A stretch of DNA of 64,000 nt from Vibrio tritonius (GCF_001547935.1 NZ_AP014636.1:310001-374000), one strand, 5' to 3'. Positions 24,989 to 34,554 are shown, numbered from the stretch's first letter. Notes: generated by a model from the sequence alone, not told the origin. A program made the numbers and translations.

Positions 24989-25912
24989 ATGGCTATCAGC
25001 ATTATTATCAATCAAATTATTGTGTTATTTCTTCTCATGGGTCTAGGCTACGGGCTAGTCAAATACAAAGTATTGGACAAAACGATCTGTGATCGACTGA
25101 CGTGGTTGTTGTGTTATGTCGTGATGCCTTGTTTGATTTTTAATGCGTTTCAAATTCCCTTTACCGATGAACTTTGGCACAACTTTACCCTAATGGCTGG
25201 CTTAACGGTTGGCATTCACCTGCTTTACATTGTGTTAAGCAAGCTATTACTTAATGGGCAGCATTTAAAGAAAAAGGCCATCGCCGAACAAATTCAATTT
25301 ACTGCCGTTTACTCCAATTGCGGCTTTATGGGGTTACCTTTGGTGATGGCTTTGGTTGGAAGCGCTGGGGCATTTTATGGTTCGGTTTATATTGCCGTAA
25401 ATGGTCTTTTTGTTTGGACGCATGGTTTGCTTACCTATTCGGGTCGTTTTGACCGTAAAGCCCTTATCAACGTCTTAACCAATCCAAACACCATAGCTTC
25501 TGTTGTCGGTTGTTTGTTCTTTCTCTTTTCTATTCGATTACCAGCACCGATTCATTCTGCTTTAGGGCACGTTGGTGGGATGAATACCGCACTTTCGATG
25601 ATTTTGGTGGGAGCGGCAATGGCGCAAGTCGAAATTCGTAAAATCTGGGTGAGCAGTTATGCGTGGTTAAGTGTTTTTATGCGTAATTTGTTGTTTCCGG
25701 GTATTGTACTGATTGCGTTATTTTCACTTAACATTCACGGTAATCTCCTGATTATTGCTGTTGCATTGAGTGCCTGCCCTGTGGCTGGTATGTCAGTACT
25801 CTTTGCCCAATTAACAGGTAAAGATACGGATTTCCCATGCAAAAGCCTTACTTTGTCGACCATTGCCAGCTTGGTGACACTGCCATTGATGCTTTCATTG
25901 GCATCAATGTAA
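24989..25912 (+). CDS. AEC (auxin efflux carrier) family transporter
   Basis: This 307-residue inner-membrane protein has about ten helices. Hallmarks are the N-terminal LFLLMGLGYGLVKYKVLDKTICDRLTWLL, YSNCGFMGLPLV near residues 111-122, and the C-terminal ALSACPVAGMSVLFAQ. Bacterial AEC members carry malate or other small organic anions; the substrate here is unknown. The ATG at 24989 has AAGG before it and starts at the family position, rather than an upstream in-frame start. Confidence 0.88.
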   Translation: MAISIIINQIIVLFLLMGLGYGLVKYKVLDKTICDRLTWLLCYVVMPCLIFNAFQIPFTDELWHNFTLMAGLTVGIHLLYIVLSKLLLNGQHLKKKAIAEQIQFTAVYSNCGFMGLPLVMALVGSAGAFYGSVYIAVNGLFVWTHGLLTYSGRFDRKALINVLTNPNTIASVVGCLFFLFSIRLPAPIHSALGHVGGMNTALSMILVGAAMAQVEIRKIWVSSYAWLSVFMRNLLFPGIVLIALFSLNIHGNLLIIAVALSACPVAGMSVLFAQLTGKDTDFPCKSLTLSTIASLVTLPLMLSLASM

Positions 25913-26309
25913 ATACCCATCGAGGGCGCCATTAGCTAGGTTTAATTTATGAATTATCGTTATTCTAATAATGAACTATACTCATAAATAATCTGAGTAA
26001 TGATTGATATCTATATAATAATCATAAGGTTACATGGGGTTCTTTTTGGTAAGTTCAGTATTTATCGTAAAGATGGCGAAAATGTCAGCAGTAATACGCT
26101 ATTTTGTCGATAGTGTGATTTTGGCGTCGCTTTAAGTTTCGTTAATATACCCATTTCCGTGCTCAATTACGTTGAAAGGAAATGGCCTTCCTTCCGTTAT
26201 TGAACTCGACTTGTGCTCGTTGCTCGTTGCTCGTTGATGAAGCTCTGAGCTCTACATCTTGAGATCATCTGGGTATTTGCATAAGTCGAACGAATATTAG
26301 GTCATTGTT
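25913..26309. other. Intergenic region upstream of a LysR gene
   Basis: This 397-base region is AT-rich in its first 230 bases with no recognisable feature. The second part is a palindromic repeat copy (26146-26276). Confidence 0.5.
26146..26276. repeat. Palindromic repeat, internally deleted copy with tandem heptamers
   Basis: Begins TATACCCATTTCCGTGCTCAA and ends CATCTTGAGATCATCTGGGTAT. It keeps the inner hairpin (CAATTACGTTGAAAGGAA/TTCCTTCCGTTATTG). TGCTCGT is repeated three times in tandem, where the full copy at 10995 has it once. Confidence 0.75.
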
Positions 26310-27209
26310 ATGGCAAGAGAAAATTATAGTGACATCATCGCTTTTATTGCTGTGGCGCGCGAAAGTAGTTTCACTCGCGCTGCAGCGAAACTTGGCGTGT
26401 CTCAATCTGCATTAAGTCATACTATTCGAGCGCTAGAAACACGACTCGGTGTTCGGTTATTAATGCGTACGACTCGTAGTGTGTCCTTAACCGAGGCTGG
26501 TAAAACCTTATTTGATGATGTCGCTGATATGTTTACGGCGATTGACTCAAGCATCGCTTCGGTGAGTGACTGGCGAGAGAATCCAACAGGGACGATTCGT
26601 ATAACGGCTAATGATCATGCTGCTGATACGTTGTTATGGCCGCGCTTGGCTCCTTTATTAGCGCGTTATCCCGATATTAAACTCGAGATTAATATTGACT
26701 ATGGTTTGACCAATATTGTTGAGCAGCGGTTTGATATAGGGGTTCGTATTGGTGATCAAATCGCAAAAGATATGATTGCGGTGAAAATTGGCCCTGATAT
26801 GAGCATGGCGGTAGTGGGTTCTCCAGGTTATTTTGCCAAACATCCTCAACCAGAGGCGCCAGCTGATTTAGTCCATCATCAGTGCATTAATTTGCGGCTA
26901 CAAAGTCATGGCGGGCTTTACGCTTGGGAGTTTGATAATGGTGATACTCAGGTCAATGTTCATGTCGAAGGTCAACTGACTTTTAATACCACCAACCAAA
27001 TGCTTCAAGGTGCCTTGGATGGTTTTGGGTTAGCTTATGTACCTGACGACATCGTTAAAGAGCATGTTGCGCAGGGAAGGCTCGTTCGAGTGCTAACAGA
27101 TTGGTGCGAGCCTTTTCCGGGCTATCATATTTACTATCCTAATCGGCGTCAGTCATCAGCAGCGTTCAATTTGGTTGTGGATACGCTTCGTTATTCTGCC
27201 AATGTGTAA
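26310..27209 (+). CDS. LysR family transcriptional regulator
   Basis: This 299-residue protein has an N-terminal winged helix-turn-helix (SDIIAFIAVARESSFTRAAAKLGVSQSALSHTIRALETRLGVRLL, residues ~6-52). Its effector domain is of the CrgA/PA-type subgroup (GTIRITANDHAADTLLWPRLAP). The downstream NmrA-like gene is in the same direction but 170 bases away behind a repeat remnant, so a shared operon is not certain. Target and effector are unknown. Confidence 0.92.
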   Translation: MARENYSDIIAFIAVARESSFTRAAAKLGVSQSALSHTIRALETRLGVRLLMRTTRSVSLTEAGKTLFDDVADMFTAIDSSIASVSDWRENPTGTIRITANDHAADTLLWPRLAPLLARYPDIKLEINIDYGLTNIVEQRFDIGVRIGDQIAKDMIAVKIGPDMSMAVVGSPGYFAKHPQPEAPADLVHHQCINLRLQSHGGLYAWEFDNGDTQVNVHVEGQLTFNTTNQMLQGALDGFGLAYVPDDIVKEHVAQGRLVRVLTDWCEPFPGYHIYYPNRRQSSAAFNLVVDTLRYSANV

Positions 27210-27339
27210 TGTCTCTCTGCGGTAGGGTAAGGGGACAGAATTTGTACCTGATCCATAAAAAATATGCCTTAAATATGAATGAATTGCTCTTATCTTCAGC
27301 CTTAGGTACGGTAACGGTGTATGCTTAAAGGAGCATAAA

Positions 27340-27362
27340 TCCTTGGTGTCATTTGGGTATAT
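27340..27362. repeat. Palindromic repeat, right-end remnant
   Basis: CTTGGTGTCATTTGGGTATATA matches only the right terminus of the repeat (TTGAGGTCATTTGGGTATA). It sits directly in front of the NmrA-like gene. Confidence 0.5.
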
Positions 27363-27380
27363 ATATGGATAGGAGAATCT

Positions 27381-28037
27381 ATGAGCTCGGTGTTTGTAAT
27401 TGGAGCTGCTGGTAAAGTAGGGCATTGGCTTGTGCCAAAGTTGGTCGCAAATCAGCACAAAGTGATGGGCATGTGTCGTCTCTCAGAGCAAAGTGAGCAG
27501 TTACTTGAATGCGGCGCTCACCCGGTGAAAGGCGATCTGCTAGAGCTGGATGTGAATAGTTTGGCTACCTTAATGAAAGGGAGCGATTGCGCAATCTTTA
27601 CTGCCGGAGCTGGTGGTAGAGGGGGCGAAGAGATGACAAACGCCATTGATGGGCGAGGTTTGGAGTTGGCAGTTGATGCAGCTATACAAGCTGGTGTATC
27701 GAGATTCTTGTTGGTGTCAGCGTTTCCAGAGGCGGGAAGAGCTAACTTTATCTCTGAGACATTTGAAAACTATATGCGAGTGAAAAAATTGGCGGATGTT
27801 TATCTTGCTGAATCGAGCCTAAATTGGGTTATTCTTCGTCCCGGAACGTTAACCGATACATCGGGAAAAGGGTTGGTTAAAGCGGGCTTGGCGATACCTT
27901 ATGGCAAAGTCTCTCGAGAAGATGTCGCGAGTATGTTAGTTGCTTTGGTTGAGCACACTCAGATCAATCGAATGATCATTGAGCTTACCGAGGGCGAAAC
28001 TTATATCGAGCAGTCTATTCGTCAGCTAAATGGCTAA
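27381..28037 (+). CDS. NAD(P)-binding SDR family protein (NmrA/YwnB-like)
   Basis: This 218-residue atypical short-chain dehydrogenase has the nucleotide-binding VIGAAGKVGHWLVPKL at residues 5-20 and an acidic/Arg segment MCRLSEQ. FTAGAGGRGGEEMTNAIDGRGL and WVILRPGTLTDTSGKG place it with the SDR_a5/YwnB group. The canonical YxxxK is not obvious, so a regulatory or sensor role is possible. AGGAGA precedes the ATG. A GFA-family gene follows after 38 bases. Confidence 0.85.
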   Translation: MSSVFVIGAAGKVGHWLVPKLVANQHKVMGMCRLSEQSEQLLECGAHPVKGDLLELDVNSLATLMKGSDCAIFTAGAGGRGGEEMTNAIDGRGLELAVDAAIQAGVSRFLLVSAFPEAGRANFISETFENYMRVKKLADVYLAESSLNWVILRPGTLTDTSGKGLVKAGLAIPYGKVSREDVASMLVALVEHTQINRMIIELTEGETYIEQSIRQLNG

Positions 28038-28075
28038 TCTGATTAGATAGCCAAATTGGGTACGCAGGGAAATAG

Positions 28076-28420
28076 ATGATGGAGCTAACATGTCATTGTG
28101 GAAACATCGAGTTGTTGTTATCTGCGGTGCCAACAGAAGCAAAAAAGTGTGATTGTTCTATTTGCCATCGGTATGGTGCACTCTGGAGTTACTTTCCTAA
28201 AAGTGAAGTCACCATCACAGCGCATGTGCAATCGACCCAAGGTTATATCTGGGGCGACAAAGAAGCAGAGTTTATGCACTGTCCTATTTGCGGCTGTGTG
28301 ACTCATTATGAAACTACTGAACGTTGTGATAGTCAGTTTATCGTGGTGAATATGAGTATGGCGGATATTGAAGTCATTGAAGACTTACAGATTACATATA
28401 AAGCAGATAGAAAGAGTTAA
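28076..28420 (+). CDS. GFA (glutathione-dependent formaldehyde-activating) family zinc protein
   Basis: This 114-residue protein carries the GFA zinc-binding cysteines: CHCGN near residues 6-10, CDCSICHRYGALW near 26-38, and CPICGC near 81-86. The founding member was reported to combine formaldehyde with glutathione, but most family members lack a proven role. It probably forms an operon with the preceding SDR protein. Confidence 0.9.
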   Translation: MMELTCHCGNIELLLSAVPTEAKKCDCSICHRYGALWSYFPKSEVTITAHVQSTQGYIWGDKEAEFMHCPICGCVTHYETTERCDSQFIVVNMSMADIEVIEDLQITYKADRKS

Positions 28421-28450
28421 GGGAAAGCGTGCGCTTTCCCTTATTTATTC
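28418..28450 (+). terminator. Terminator after the GFA-family gene
   Basis: GGGAAAGC (28421-28428) and GCTTTCCC (28433-28440) pair around GTGC, with TTATTTATT following. It also lies just past the stop of the convergent binding-protein gene. Confidence 0.85.
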
Positions 28451-28466
28451 TTCACGACAATCCGTT

Positions 28467-30110
28467 TTACTTGGTGAATTGAGTTTTTGCTTTGATATAG
28501 AGATTTTTGGAGTAAATTTTCCCCTCAGCGTTGTGCATAGGGAAGCCTCCGACGGTCGGGCGAACCAGTCTTGGTTGCATGTAGTAGTAAATTGGTGCGA
28601 TAGGCATGTCTTTGCTTAATAGTGCTTCAGCATGATCGTTGGAATGATTACGTTCACCCACATCTGTCGCTTTCTGCGCTTTGTTTATTGTGGCGTCGTA
28701 CTCCGAATTTTTGTAAAAAGCGTAGTTGCGTTCATTATCGGTAGTAAAAAGATTCAAGAACGTCGAGGCTTCGTTGTAATCGCCACACCATGAGGCACGC
28801 ATAATATCGAAATTGCCTGATTTTCGAGATGATAGATAAGACTTCCATTCTTGATTTTCTAAAGTGATATCTGCACCTAATGTCTTCTTCCACATTGAAG
28901 CAATGGCTACGGCAATTGCTTTGTTACTTTCATTGGTGTTGTAGAGTAATGTTCCTTTCAAAGGATGTTTTTCATCAAAACCGGCCGCTTTAAGTAGCGT
29001 CTTGGCCTTTTCATCCCGTTGTGCTTGGGTCATCGTTGCATAAGCTGGTTGGGTTGCCTTGAATCCAGCAACATCTTTATGCGCAAAAGTGAAGGCAGGT
29101 ATATTTCCCACATTGGTAATGCCATCTGTAATGACATTACGCATGATAGTGTAGGAGAGTGCTTGTCTTACTCTAGGATCATCAAAGGGTTTATGCTGGA
29201 GATTAAACGCGTAGTAATAGGTGCATAAAAGAGGCGTTACGCGATAATCCTGAGGATGATCTTGCTTTAATTTCGTCGCCATTGGCGCAGGAACATTAGA
29301 GGTAATATCGACTTCGCCAGTAAGATAACGATTCATCTCGGAGGTTTGGTTTTCAAATGGAATATAAACCACTTTGTTAATGACGGTATGGTCGTTATCC
29401 CAGTAATTTTTGTTACGTTTGAGTTCGATACGCTCGTTGATCACCCACTTAGTGAGTGTGTATGCACCATTGGATACCATATGTTCAGGACGCGCCCATT
29501 TTTCACCGAATTTTTTTATCGCGGCTTCAGGTACTGGCATCATCGCTGTATGTCCGGTCATTGCGATAAAGTAGGGGACTGGCTTATCTAAGGTAAACTG
29601 CAACGTTTGAGGATCAAGTGCTGTGACGCCAAGGGTATCAACAGGTTTCTTGCCTGAAATAATATCTGCTGCATTTTCTATCGATGCCAATTTTAGGTAC
29701 CAAGCATTAGGCGATGCCGATGCAGGATTTGCGACTCTTCTTAATGCATAAACGAAATCTTGGGCGGTGACTGGCGTTCCATCAGACCATTTTGCGTTTT
29801 TGCGTAAATAGAAGGTATAAACTTGGTTGTCCTTGTTTTCCCAACGAGATGCGACACCTGGTACCACTTTCCCATTTTCATCTTGTATCACTAGGCCTTC
29901 AAATAAGTCGCGGATAATGTGCATTTCTGTCAACCCTTCGGCCTTCATAGGGTCAAGAGTGGCTGCTTCAGCGTCATTACCTCGAACAATGGTTTGTTCT
30001 TTAGCTAAAATGGTATTCTCTGGAACATTGGCTGCTAAAGATGAGTAGCTGGCTAGGCTAGTTGAAAGAGCGACTAGTGTGGTAAAAGAAAGTTTGAGCT
30101 TGGGATTCAT
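28467..30110 (-). CDS. Periplasmic oligopeptide/murein peptide-binding protein (OppA/MppA family)
   Basis: This 547-residue extracellular solute-binding protein (family 5) has a signal peptide (about the first 27 residues, ending SLAAN). Hallmarks are RGNDAEAATLDPMKAEG, IIRDLFEGLVIQDENGK, KWSDGTPVTAQDFVYALRR and the SNGAYTLTKW region. The divergent neighbour is mpaA, a murein tripeptide amidase. Together they suggest the MppA role: binding L-Ala-gamma-D-Glu-mesoDap for uptake through an Opp permease encoded elsewhere. Ordinary OppA is the alternative. AAGGA precedes the ATG. Confidence 0.88.
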   Translation of the reverse strand: MNPKLKLSFTTLVALSTSLASYSSLAANVPENTILAKEQTIVRGNDAEAATLDPMKAEGLTEMHIIRDLFEGLVIQDENGKVVPGVASRWENKDNQVYTFYLRKNAKWSDGTPVTAQDFVYALRRVANPASASPNAWYLKLASIENAADIISGKKPVDTLGVTALDPQTLQFTLDKPVPYFIAMTGHTAMMPVPEAAIKKFGEKWARPEHMVSNGAYTLTKWVINERIELKRNKNYWDNDHTVINKVVYIPFENQTSEMNRYLTGEVDITSNVPAPMATKLKQDHPQDYRVTPLLCTYYYAFNLQHKPFDDPRVRQALSYTIMRNVITDGITNVGNIPAFTFAHKDVAGFKATQPAYATMTQAQRDEKAKTLLKAAGFDEKHPLKGTLLYNTNESNKAIAVAIASMWKKTLGADITLENQEWKSYLSSRKSGNFDIMRASWCGDYNEASTFLNLFTTDNERNYAFYKNSEYDATINKAQKATDVGERNHSNDHAEALLSKDMPIAPIYYYMQPRLVRPTVGGFPMHNAEGKIYSKNLYIKAKTQFTK

Positions 30111-30244
30111 AACACGTCCTTGGCTGGGTAGGACCCAAAAATATGCATAGTGGGCATACTATACCCTGATATGACAATAAGTTGCAGCAGATCGGCTACG
30201 ATTAATTGTCATTACATATCATTTGCGACATTAAGGAAGATGCC

Positions 30245-30949
30245 ATGCGGCAATTGATTCATCGGACAGAAAGAGGTTTTTTTTATGATATGCCAACCCA
30301 ATACGGACAGTCGGCGTTTGGGGCTCCATTGCTCTACTTTTCTGCAGGAAAAGTAACGGAGAGTACGGGGCTAATTTTGGCAGGCACACATGGTGATGAA
30401 ACCGCATCAATTGCACTTTTATCCGCGGCGCTGCGTTCGTTACCTAAAAAAGAGTTACGCCACCATGTGATTCTGTCAGTGAATCCAGATGGAAATCAAC
30501 TTGGCACTCGCAGTAATGGGCGTGGAGTTGATTTGAACCGCAGCTTCCCAACGCAAAATTGGTCTGATGCTGGAACGGTATATCGATGGAATCAGCATGC
30601 TAATGAGCGCGATGTTAAACTCTTGACTGGTGAAACTGGAAAATTGGAACCAGAAACGCGTGCATTGATTGAACTTATCGATGAACTAAACCCTAATTTT
30701 GTCGTTAGTTTTCATGAACCATTAGCCTGTGTTGATTCGGCTGACCACTCACCATTAGGGCAGCAGCTGTCTGCGTGGTTTTCGTTGCCTTTAGTCGATA
30801 ACGTTGGATACAGCACTCCGGGGTCGTTTGGTACTTGGTGTGATGAACGGCAATTATTGAATGTGACTATGGAGCTTCCTCCCATATCTGTTGATGAGGT
30901 GACTGAACGGTATCTTGATGCCACCTTAAAGTTACTAACGATGGAATAA
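30245..30949 (+). CDS. mpaA: Murein tripeptide amidase MpaA (M14 metallopeptidase)
   Basis: This 234-residue cytoplasmic zinc carboxypeptidase cleaves gamma-D-Glu-Dap in recycled murein tripeptide. Zinc ligands are His49 and Glu52 in GTHGDET and His157 in VSFHEPL. The substrate-binding segment is GRGVDLNRSFP, and the catalytic glutamate is Glu210 in VTMELPP. The ATG at 30245 has AAGGA eight bases upstream and gives the family length. It is divergent from the MppA-like binding gene. Confidence 0.92.
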   Translation: MRQLIHRTERGFFYDMPTQYGQSAFGAPLLYFSAGKVTESTGLILAGTHGDETASIALLSAALRSLPKKELRHHVILSVNPDGNQLGTRSNGRGVDLNRSFPTQNWSDAGTVYRWNQHANERDVKLLTGETGKLEPETRALIELIDELNPNFVVSFHEPLACVDSADHSPLGQQLSAWFSLPLVDNVGYSTPGSFGTWCDERQLLNVTMELPPISVDEVTERYLDATLKLLTME

Positions 30950-31309
30950 ATGAATAAGGAAGTTGCCCACAGACTCTGGGTATATAGTTTGTGGTGACTC
31001 GCAAATTATTGATGAATTTGTCGAATGAGAATGCGTTCGGTTAGACAGGTATTCCAAATTACGTAATGTTTAGAATTGAGTGATTGCTTTAATTCTTAAG
31101 ATTGATAGGATGCGTTTCGTTCTCACGAGCAACCAAATACAGGGGGAATAACCCCACACATCAAAAGATAAAAGTTATTGATTTTATTCGGCTTAATAGA
31201 ATCAATACCTGGCTGAATTTATCTTCTGGTGTGCAACTATGCCGTGAGTAAAAACAATGATATGCAACTAATGACGTCAGTAGATCTATCTATTAAGAGA
31301 GAAAATTAA
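30950..31309. other. Intergenic region between mpaA and the DUF805 gene
   Basis: 360 bases. TCTGGGTATATA near 30976 resembles a repeat terminus, and GGGG/CCCC arms at about 31142-31155 could form a short hairpin. No gene is supported. Confidence 0.35.
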
Positions 31310-31672
31310 ATGAATTGGTATATTTTGGCTATAAAAAACGGCTTTAATTTTAATGGGCGAGCACGCCGCAAAGAATATTGGATGTTTGGCTTATTTCACG
31401 CCATCGTTATGGTCCTATTTTTTATGCTAATGATGATTACAAATGAAAATGCCATCATTGCGTTTTTATCTTTAGGCTACACTTTGGCAATGGTCTTGCC
31501 AAACTTTGCAGTAACGGTTAGACGCTTACATGATATTGATAAATCTGGCTGGTTCTCATTGATTATGTTTATTCCGTTTGTTGGTCCATTTATTCTGCTA
31601 TATTTTATGGTGTTAGATAGCAAAGGCCATACTAATCAGTATGGTGCCTCACCTAAGTTGGAAAATAAATAA
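31310..31672 (+). CDS. DUF805 family inner membrane protein
   Basis: This 120-residue membrane protein of the DUF805 (YhaH) family has the conserved N-terminus WYILAIKNGFNFNGRARRKEYWMF, a helix pair, VRRLHDIDKSGWFSL after the second helix, and a final hydrophobic segment ending before DSKGHTNQYG. Four helices are predicted. Molecular function is unknown. GAGAG precedes the ATG. Confidence 0.92.
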   Translation: MNWYILAIKNGFNFNGRARRKEYWMFGLFHAIVMVLFFMLMMITNENAIIAFLSLGYTLAMVLPNFAVTVRRLHDIDKSGWFSLIMFIPFVGPFILLYFMVLDSKGHTNQYGASPKLENK

Positions 31673-31687
31673 TTTAGCGAATGAATA

Positions 31688-31716
31688 GAAAAGCATAGCT
31701 TCGGCTATGCTTTTTG
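31688..31716. terminator. Bidirectional terminator with UUCG loop
   Basis: AAAAGCATAGC and GCTATGCTTTTT pair around TTCG. It lies between the convergent DUF805 and PAP2 genes. Confidence 0.92.
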
Positions 31717-31730
31717 CTATTTGGTCGCAA

Positions 31731-32795
31731 TCAATTTAAGGATTGTGTTATTAAGGGCGAATAACCGAGTTGCCATCGTCCTACAGCTTTCCAAATTACA
31801 ACGGTTAGTATAAATCCCAAGTAACCGTCACCCGCATAGTGCCAACCGAGATGGATTGAGCCGATAAAAATAATAAGAAGATAGAGCCAAGCAATAATTC
31901 CCCAATTTTTATTGATTTTACTTACCGACAGAGCGATAAGTGTTGTCGCTGAAACATGAACACTTGGCATGGCTGATATGCCTGCTCCAATCGCGAGCGT
32001 CTGACTGCTATACGAATCCCAAAGCATCTGCTGAGTATTTAGCGACCAAACATAGAAAAAATCGTTATGTTGCAGTAGATATTGGTTCTGTTGTTCAAGC
32101 AGTAACATTAAGTCTTTATATTGGCTCATGTCAGGAAATAGTCGTTGTGCATATACAGGTCCACCCGAGGATAAAAGTATCGCAAGTATGCCACCGTTGA
32201 TAAACCAAACTAAGCATATGGATATGAGCATCTGTTCTCTTTGAACCGGATTTTTAAACTGGCAAGCTGAATATGAGAAAAAAATCCAAATGACAAAAAA
32301 CCAAATATTATAAAAGAAATTTATGATTGCTGTTGCCCATTCTGAAGAGAATAGGAAATGGGTAATCTCCCATGGTGGTATTCCAAAATGAATCTTAAGA
32401 TCGATTTGTGATAACAAAGGATCTAAGTAGTATGGGTTGATTTGAGATATCGCCGTTTTAAGGGATGTAAAACAGGATAAAACAAAAGAGAGAGAAATAA
32501 ATATAAGCACAAGGTTAATGATTTCATGTTTATAGATACGTAATTGTATTATTTTCTCTTTGAATTTTCTGAAAGGGTTTGGCGTTAAATTAAAAGCCAA
32601 ATAAAAGTAATAAAAGAGCAAGTATAGGAACGCTGTTGCCATTAGTGCATAGAGCATATATTTAGAATATATGCTGATGGTGAAGTACTGCATAACATCA
32701 AAGTAACTACAGATACCATAAGTAGTTAAACATAGTATCAAAGAGAGAATGTAGATATAGCGATCTCTTATGATAGGTTGAATATATTCTTTCAT
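31731..32795 (-). CDS. PAP2 family phosphatase, inositolphosphotransferase-like membrane protein
   Basis: This protein of about 354 residues has eight or more hydrophobic segments. The PAP2 active-site motifs are SMPSVHVSATTL near residue 275 and HLGWHYAGDGYLG near residue 320, and they carry the two catalytic histidines. The PAP2_3-like arrangement suggests action on lipid-linked phosphates at the membrane. The KxxxxxxRP motif is not evident. A TTG six bases upstream is also possible, but the ATG at 32795 is preferred; the ribosome site is weak either way. It is AT-rich compared with its neighbours. Confidence 0.82.
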   Translation of the reverse strand: MKEYIQPIIRDRYIYILSLILCLTTYGICSYFDVMQYFTISIYSKYMLYALMATAFLYLLFYYFYLAFNLTPNPFRKFKEKIIQLRIYKHEIINLVLIFISLSFVLSCFTSLKTAISQINPYYLDPLLSQIDLKIHFGIPPWEITHFLFSSEWATAIINFFYNIWFFVIWIFFSYSACQFKNPVQREQMLISICLVWFINGGILAILLSSGGPVYAQRLFPDMSQYKDLMLLLEQQNQYLLQHNDFFYVWSLNTQQMLWDSYSSQTLAIGAGISAMPSVHVSATTLIALSVSKINKNWGIIAWLYLLIIFIGSIHLGWHYAGDGYLGFILTVVIWKAVGRWQLGYSPLITQSLN

Positions 32796-32898
32796 AGGCA
32801 ACGTTTATTATTGATGAGAGTGTAATTATAACATAAAAATGAATAATTCAAGGTAACACCTAACATTGCCTCACACTGCTTTATTCCAACGAGATATC

Positions 32899-34002
32899 TT
32901 AATTTTGTTTGGTTGAGTTTTGTTTCAGTCGTTCAACGATCTGAGCTGCTTTGGTTGCGAGAATCGGACCAAAAATCAACATAAAAAATAGACGGCAGGT
33001 TTGCATGGCCATAACAAAAGAGACATTAACGTTATGCGATGTTGAGGCAATGATCGCGATCGAATCTGCGCCACCTGGACTCATCGCTAAATAGGCTGTT
33101 AGTGGGTCAATATCGAAGTAACGAACTAGCGCAAGTGATAGTAGTGAGCAAAAGCCGATCAATAGCAGGATGGAAATGCAGATGTTTGGCATGATTTTTA
33201 TCGCATAGCGAGTGGCTTCACCTGTGAACCTAGCACCAATATTCCAACCAATAATCGCGTAACAGAAAAAGAGATAAGGGGTAGGCAATACAATAGTAAA
33301 CAGACCAAGATAATTGACCGTAATGGCTAACACAATAGCGATGATCAATGGACCGGATGGGAGTTTAAGGTACTTGCTTACTATGACACTGACACTAATG
33401 AGTATGAGTGTATTGATAAAGTCTGGCCATACAATAGGTTCATAAAGATGGATGTGATGTTCTGTTGGTAAGCCGCTGACAGGCATAAAAAAGTGGGTTA
33501 CCAACGCCGCGGCTAGGGAAACCATAATGACGCGTAAATATTGCATTAAAGCAACCAGCCTTACATCCGCTCCGTGGTCTTGGGCCATGAGTGTCATAAC
33601 GGTCGCAGCGCCAGGACTGCTCCCCCAAATGGCAACTGTGCCCGGCACCACTCGACGGTAGGCGAGTATTCCACTCAGTACGGTACTGGCAATTAACACC
33701 GAAAATACCCCGCCAAAGAACAGCATCAAGTGCTGGCTAATGTTACTTAACGCTTCTATTGGTAGCGCCAAAGAAATCATAACGCCGATCGTACTTTGAC
33801 AATAGCGAATAAGAGGTCTGGCTGGTTGCATTACCCGGTTTTTTTGGGCAAATAAAATGGCCGCAAACATAGGCCCAAGTAGGAATGCCGCCGGAAAAGA
33901 AAAATATTGCATTCCCACAGAGATAACAAATGAGAGTACAGCGAGCTCTAACCAATAACGCTCTTTTTTTCGATCAAAATAGTGAGTTGATAGTAAAGAC
34001 AT
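32899..34002 (-). CDS. AbrB family inner membrane transporter (putative ammonia monooxygenase family, PF05145)
   Basis: This protein of about 367 residues has ten or more hydrophobic helices in two homologous halves. Each half has the AbrB repeat motif (LGPMFAAILF...; WGSSPGAATVMTLMAQDHGAD in the first, MSPGGADSIAIIASTSHNVNVSFVMAMQTCR in the second). The family name ammonia monooxygenase is historical; a transport function is likely and the substrate is unknown. The ATG at 34002 is chosen because GAGAG precedes it. A 40-residue upstream extension to 34122 is hydrophilic and lacks a ribosome site. Confidence 0.85.
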   Translation of the reverse strand: MSLLSTHYFDRKKERYWLELAVLSFVISVGMQYFSFPAAFLLGPMFAAILFAQKNRVMQPARPLIRYCQSTIGVMISLALPIEALSNISQHLMLFFGGVFSVLIASTVLSGILAYRRVVPGTVAIWGSSPGAATVMTLMAQDHGADVRLVALMQYLRVIMVSLAAALVTHFFMPVSGLPTEHHIHLYEPIVWPDFINTLILISVSVIVSKYLKLPSGPLIIAIVLAITVNYLGLFTIVLPTPYLFFCYAIIGWNIGARFTGEATRYAIKIMPNICISILLLIGFCSLLSLALVRYFDIDPLTAYLAMSPGGADSIAIIASTSHNVNVSFVMAMQTCRLFFMLIFGPILATKAAQIVERLKQNSTKQN

Positions 34003-34554
34003 AAAGCTCTCTGCTGCGATACTGCTCGTTGTATAAGTAATGACGGCGGTATGGTGAATGATACGTTTTGAATGAACGCTATGATAAACAAGGTGACGAC
34101 AAGAGACCATAGCCGGAATCAAATTAACGTTCGTATAAGAGCTAACATGTTATCAAAGAGATCTGTTGGGTAGATAAATTTCACGTTGATGAAGCGATGA
34201 ACTCTAATTGTCTATGGGGCATTTGTTAGCGGATACAACAAAAAAATGTGAGGTGGGTCTGGTTGGTTGTCGCATATGGTGAGAATTTGTTAGGTAAATT
34301 CTACAAAGATTCTCATTGGGTGGGATTCTATATCAAATTTATTGCGTAATAAGCTTGGTGATTGAAAAGGTTCGTGCTATTAAAATAGTAACCAATATAA
34401 CTAATGGACCTCAACATGCAGAGCTCGCTGTTTGAACGATGGGGTCTGACCAAACTCAATAACGGAAGAAATGGACATTCCTTCGCACTGTTATTGAATA
34501 ACGTATTCGAGAGTTTTTAACGTGAATGTATTTTGGCAAGGAGCAGACGATACA
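34003..34554. other. Divergent intergenic region between the AbrB and NUDIX genes
   Basis: 552 bases with a diverged repeat copy at its right end (34404-34502). The remainder holds no recognisable RNA or coding feature. Promoters for both genes must lie here but no consensus pair stands out. Confidence 0.4.
34404..34502. repeat. Palindromic repeat, diverged copy
   Basis: GACCTCAACATGCAGAGCTC resembles the repeat terminus. CTCAATAACGGAAGAAATGG...CATTCCTTCGCACTGTTATTGAA corresponds to its inner hairpin. It ends 50 bases before the NUDIX ATG. Confidence 0.5.

Noticed and set aside
34003..34122. Forty-residue N-terminal extension of the AbrB-family protein
   Set aside because: Hydrophilic, no ribosome site, and unlike the family N-terminus; the ATG at 34002 has GAGAG upstream.
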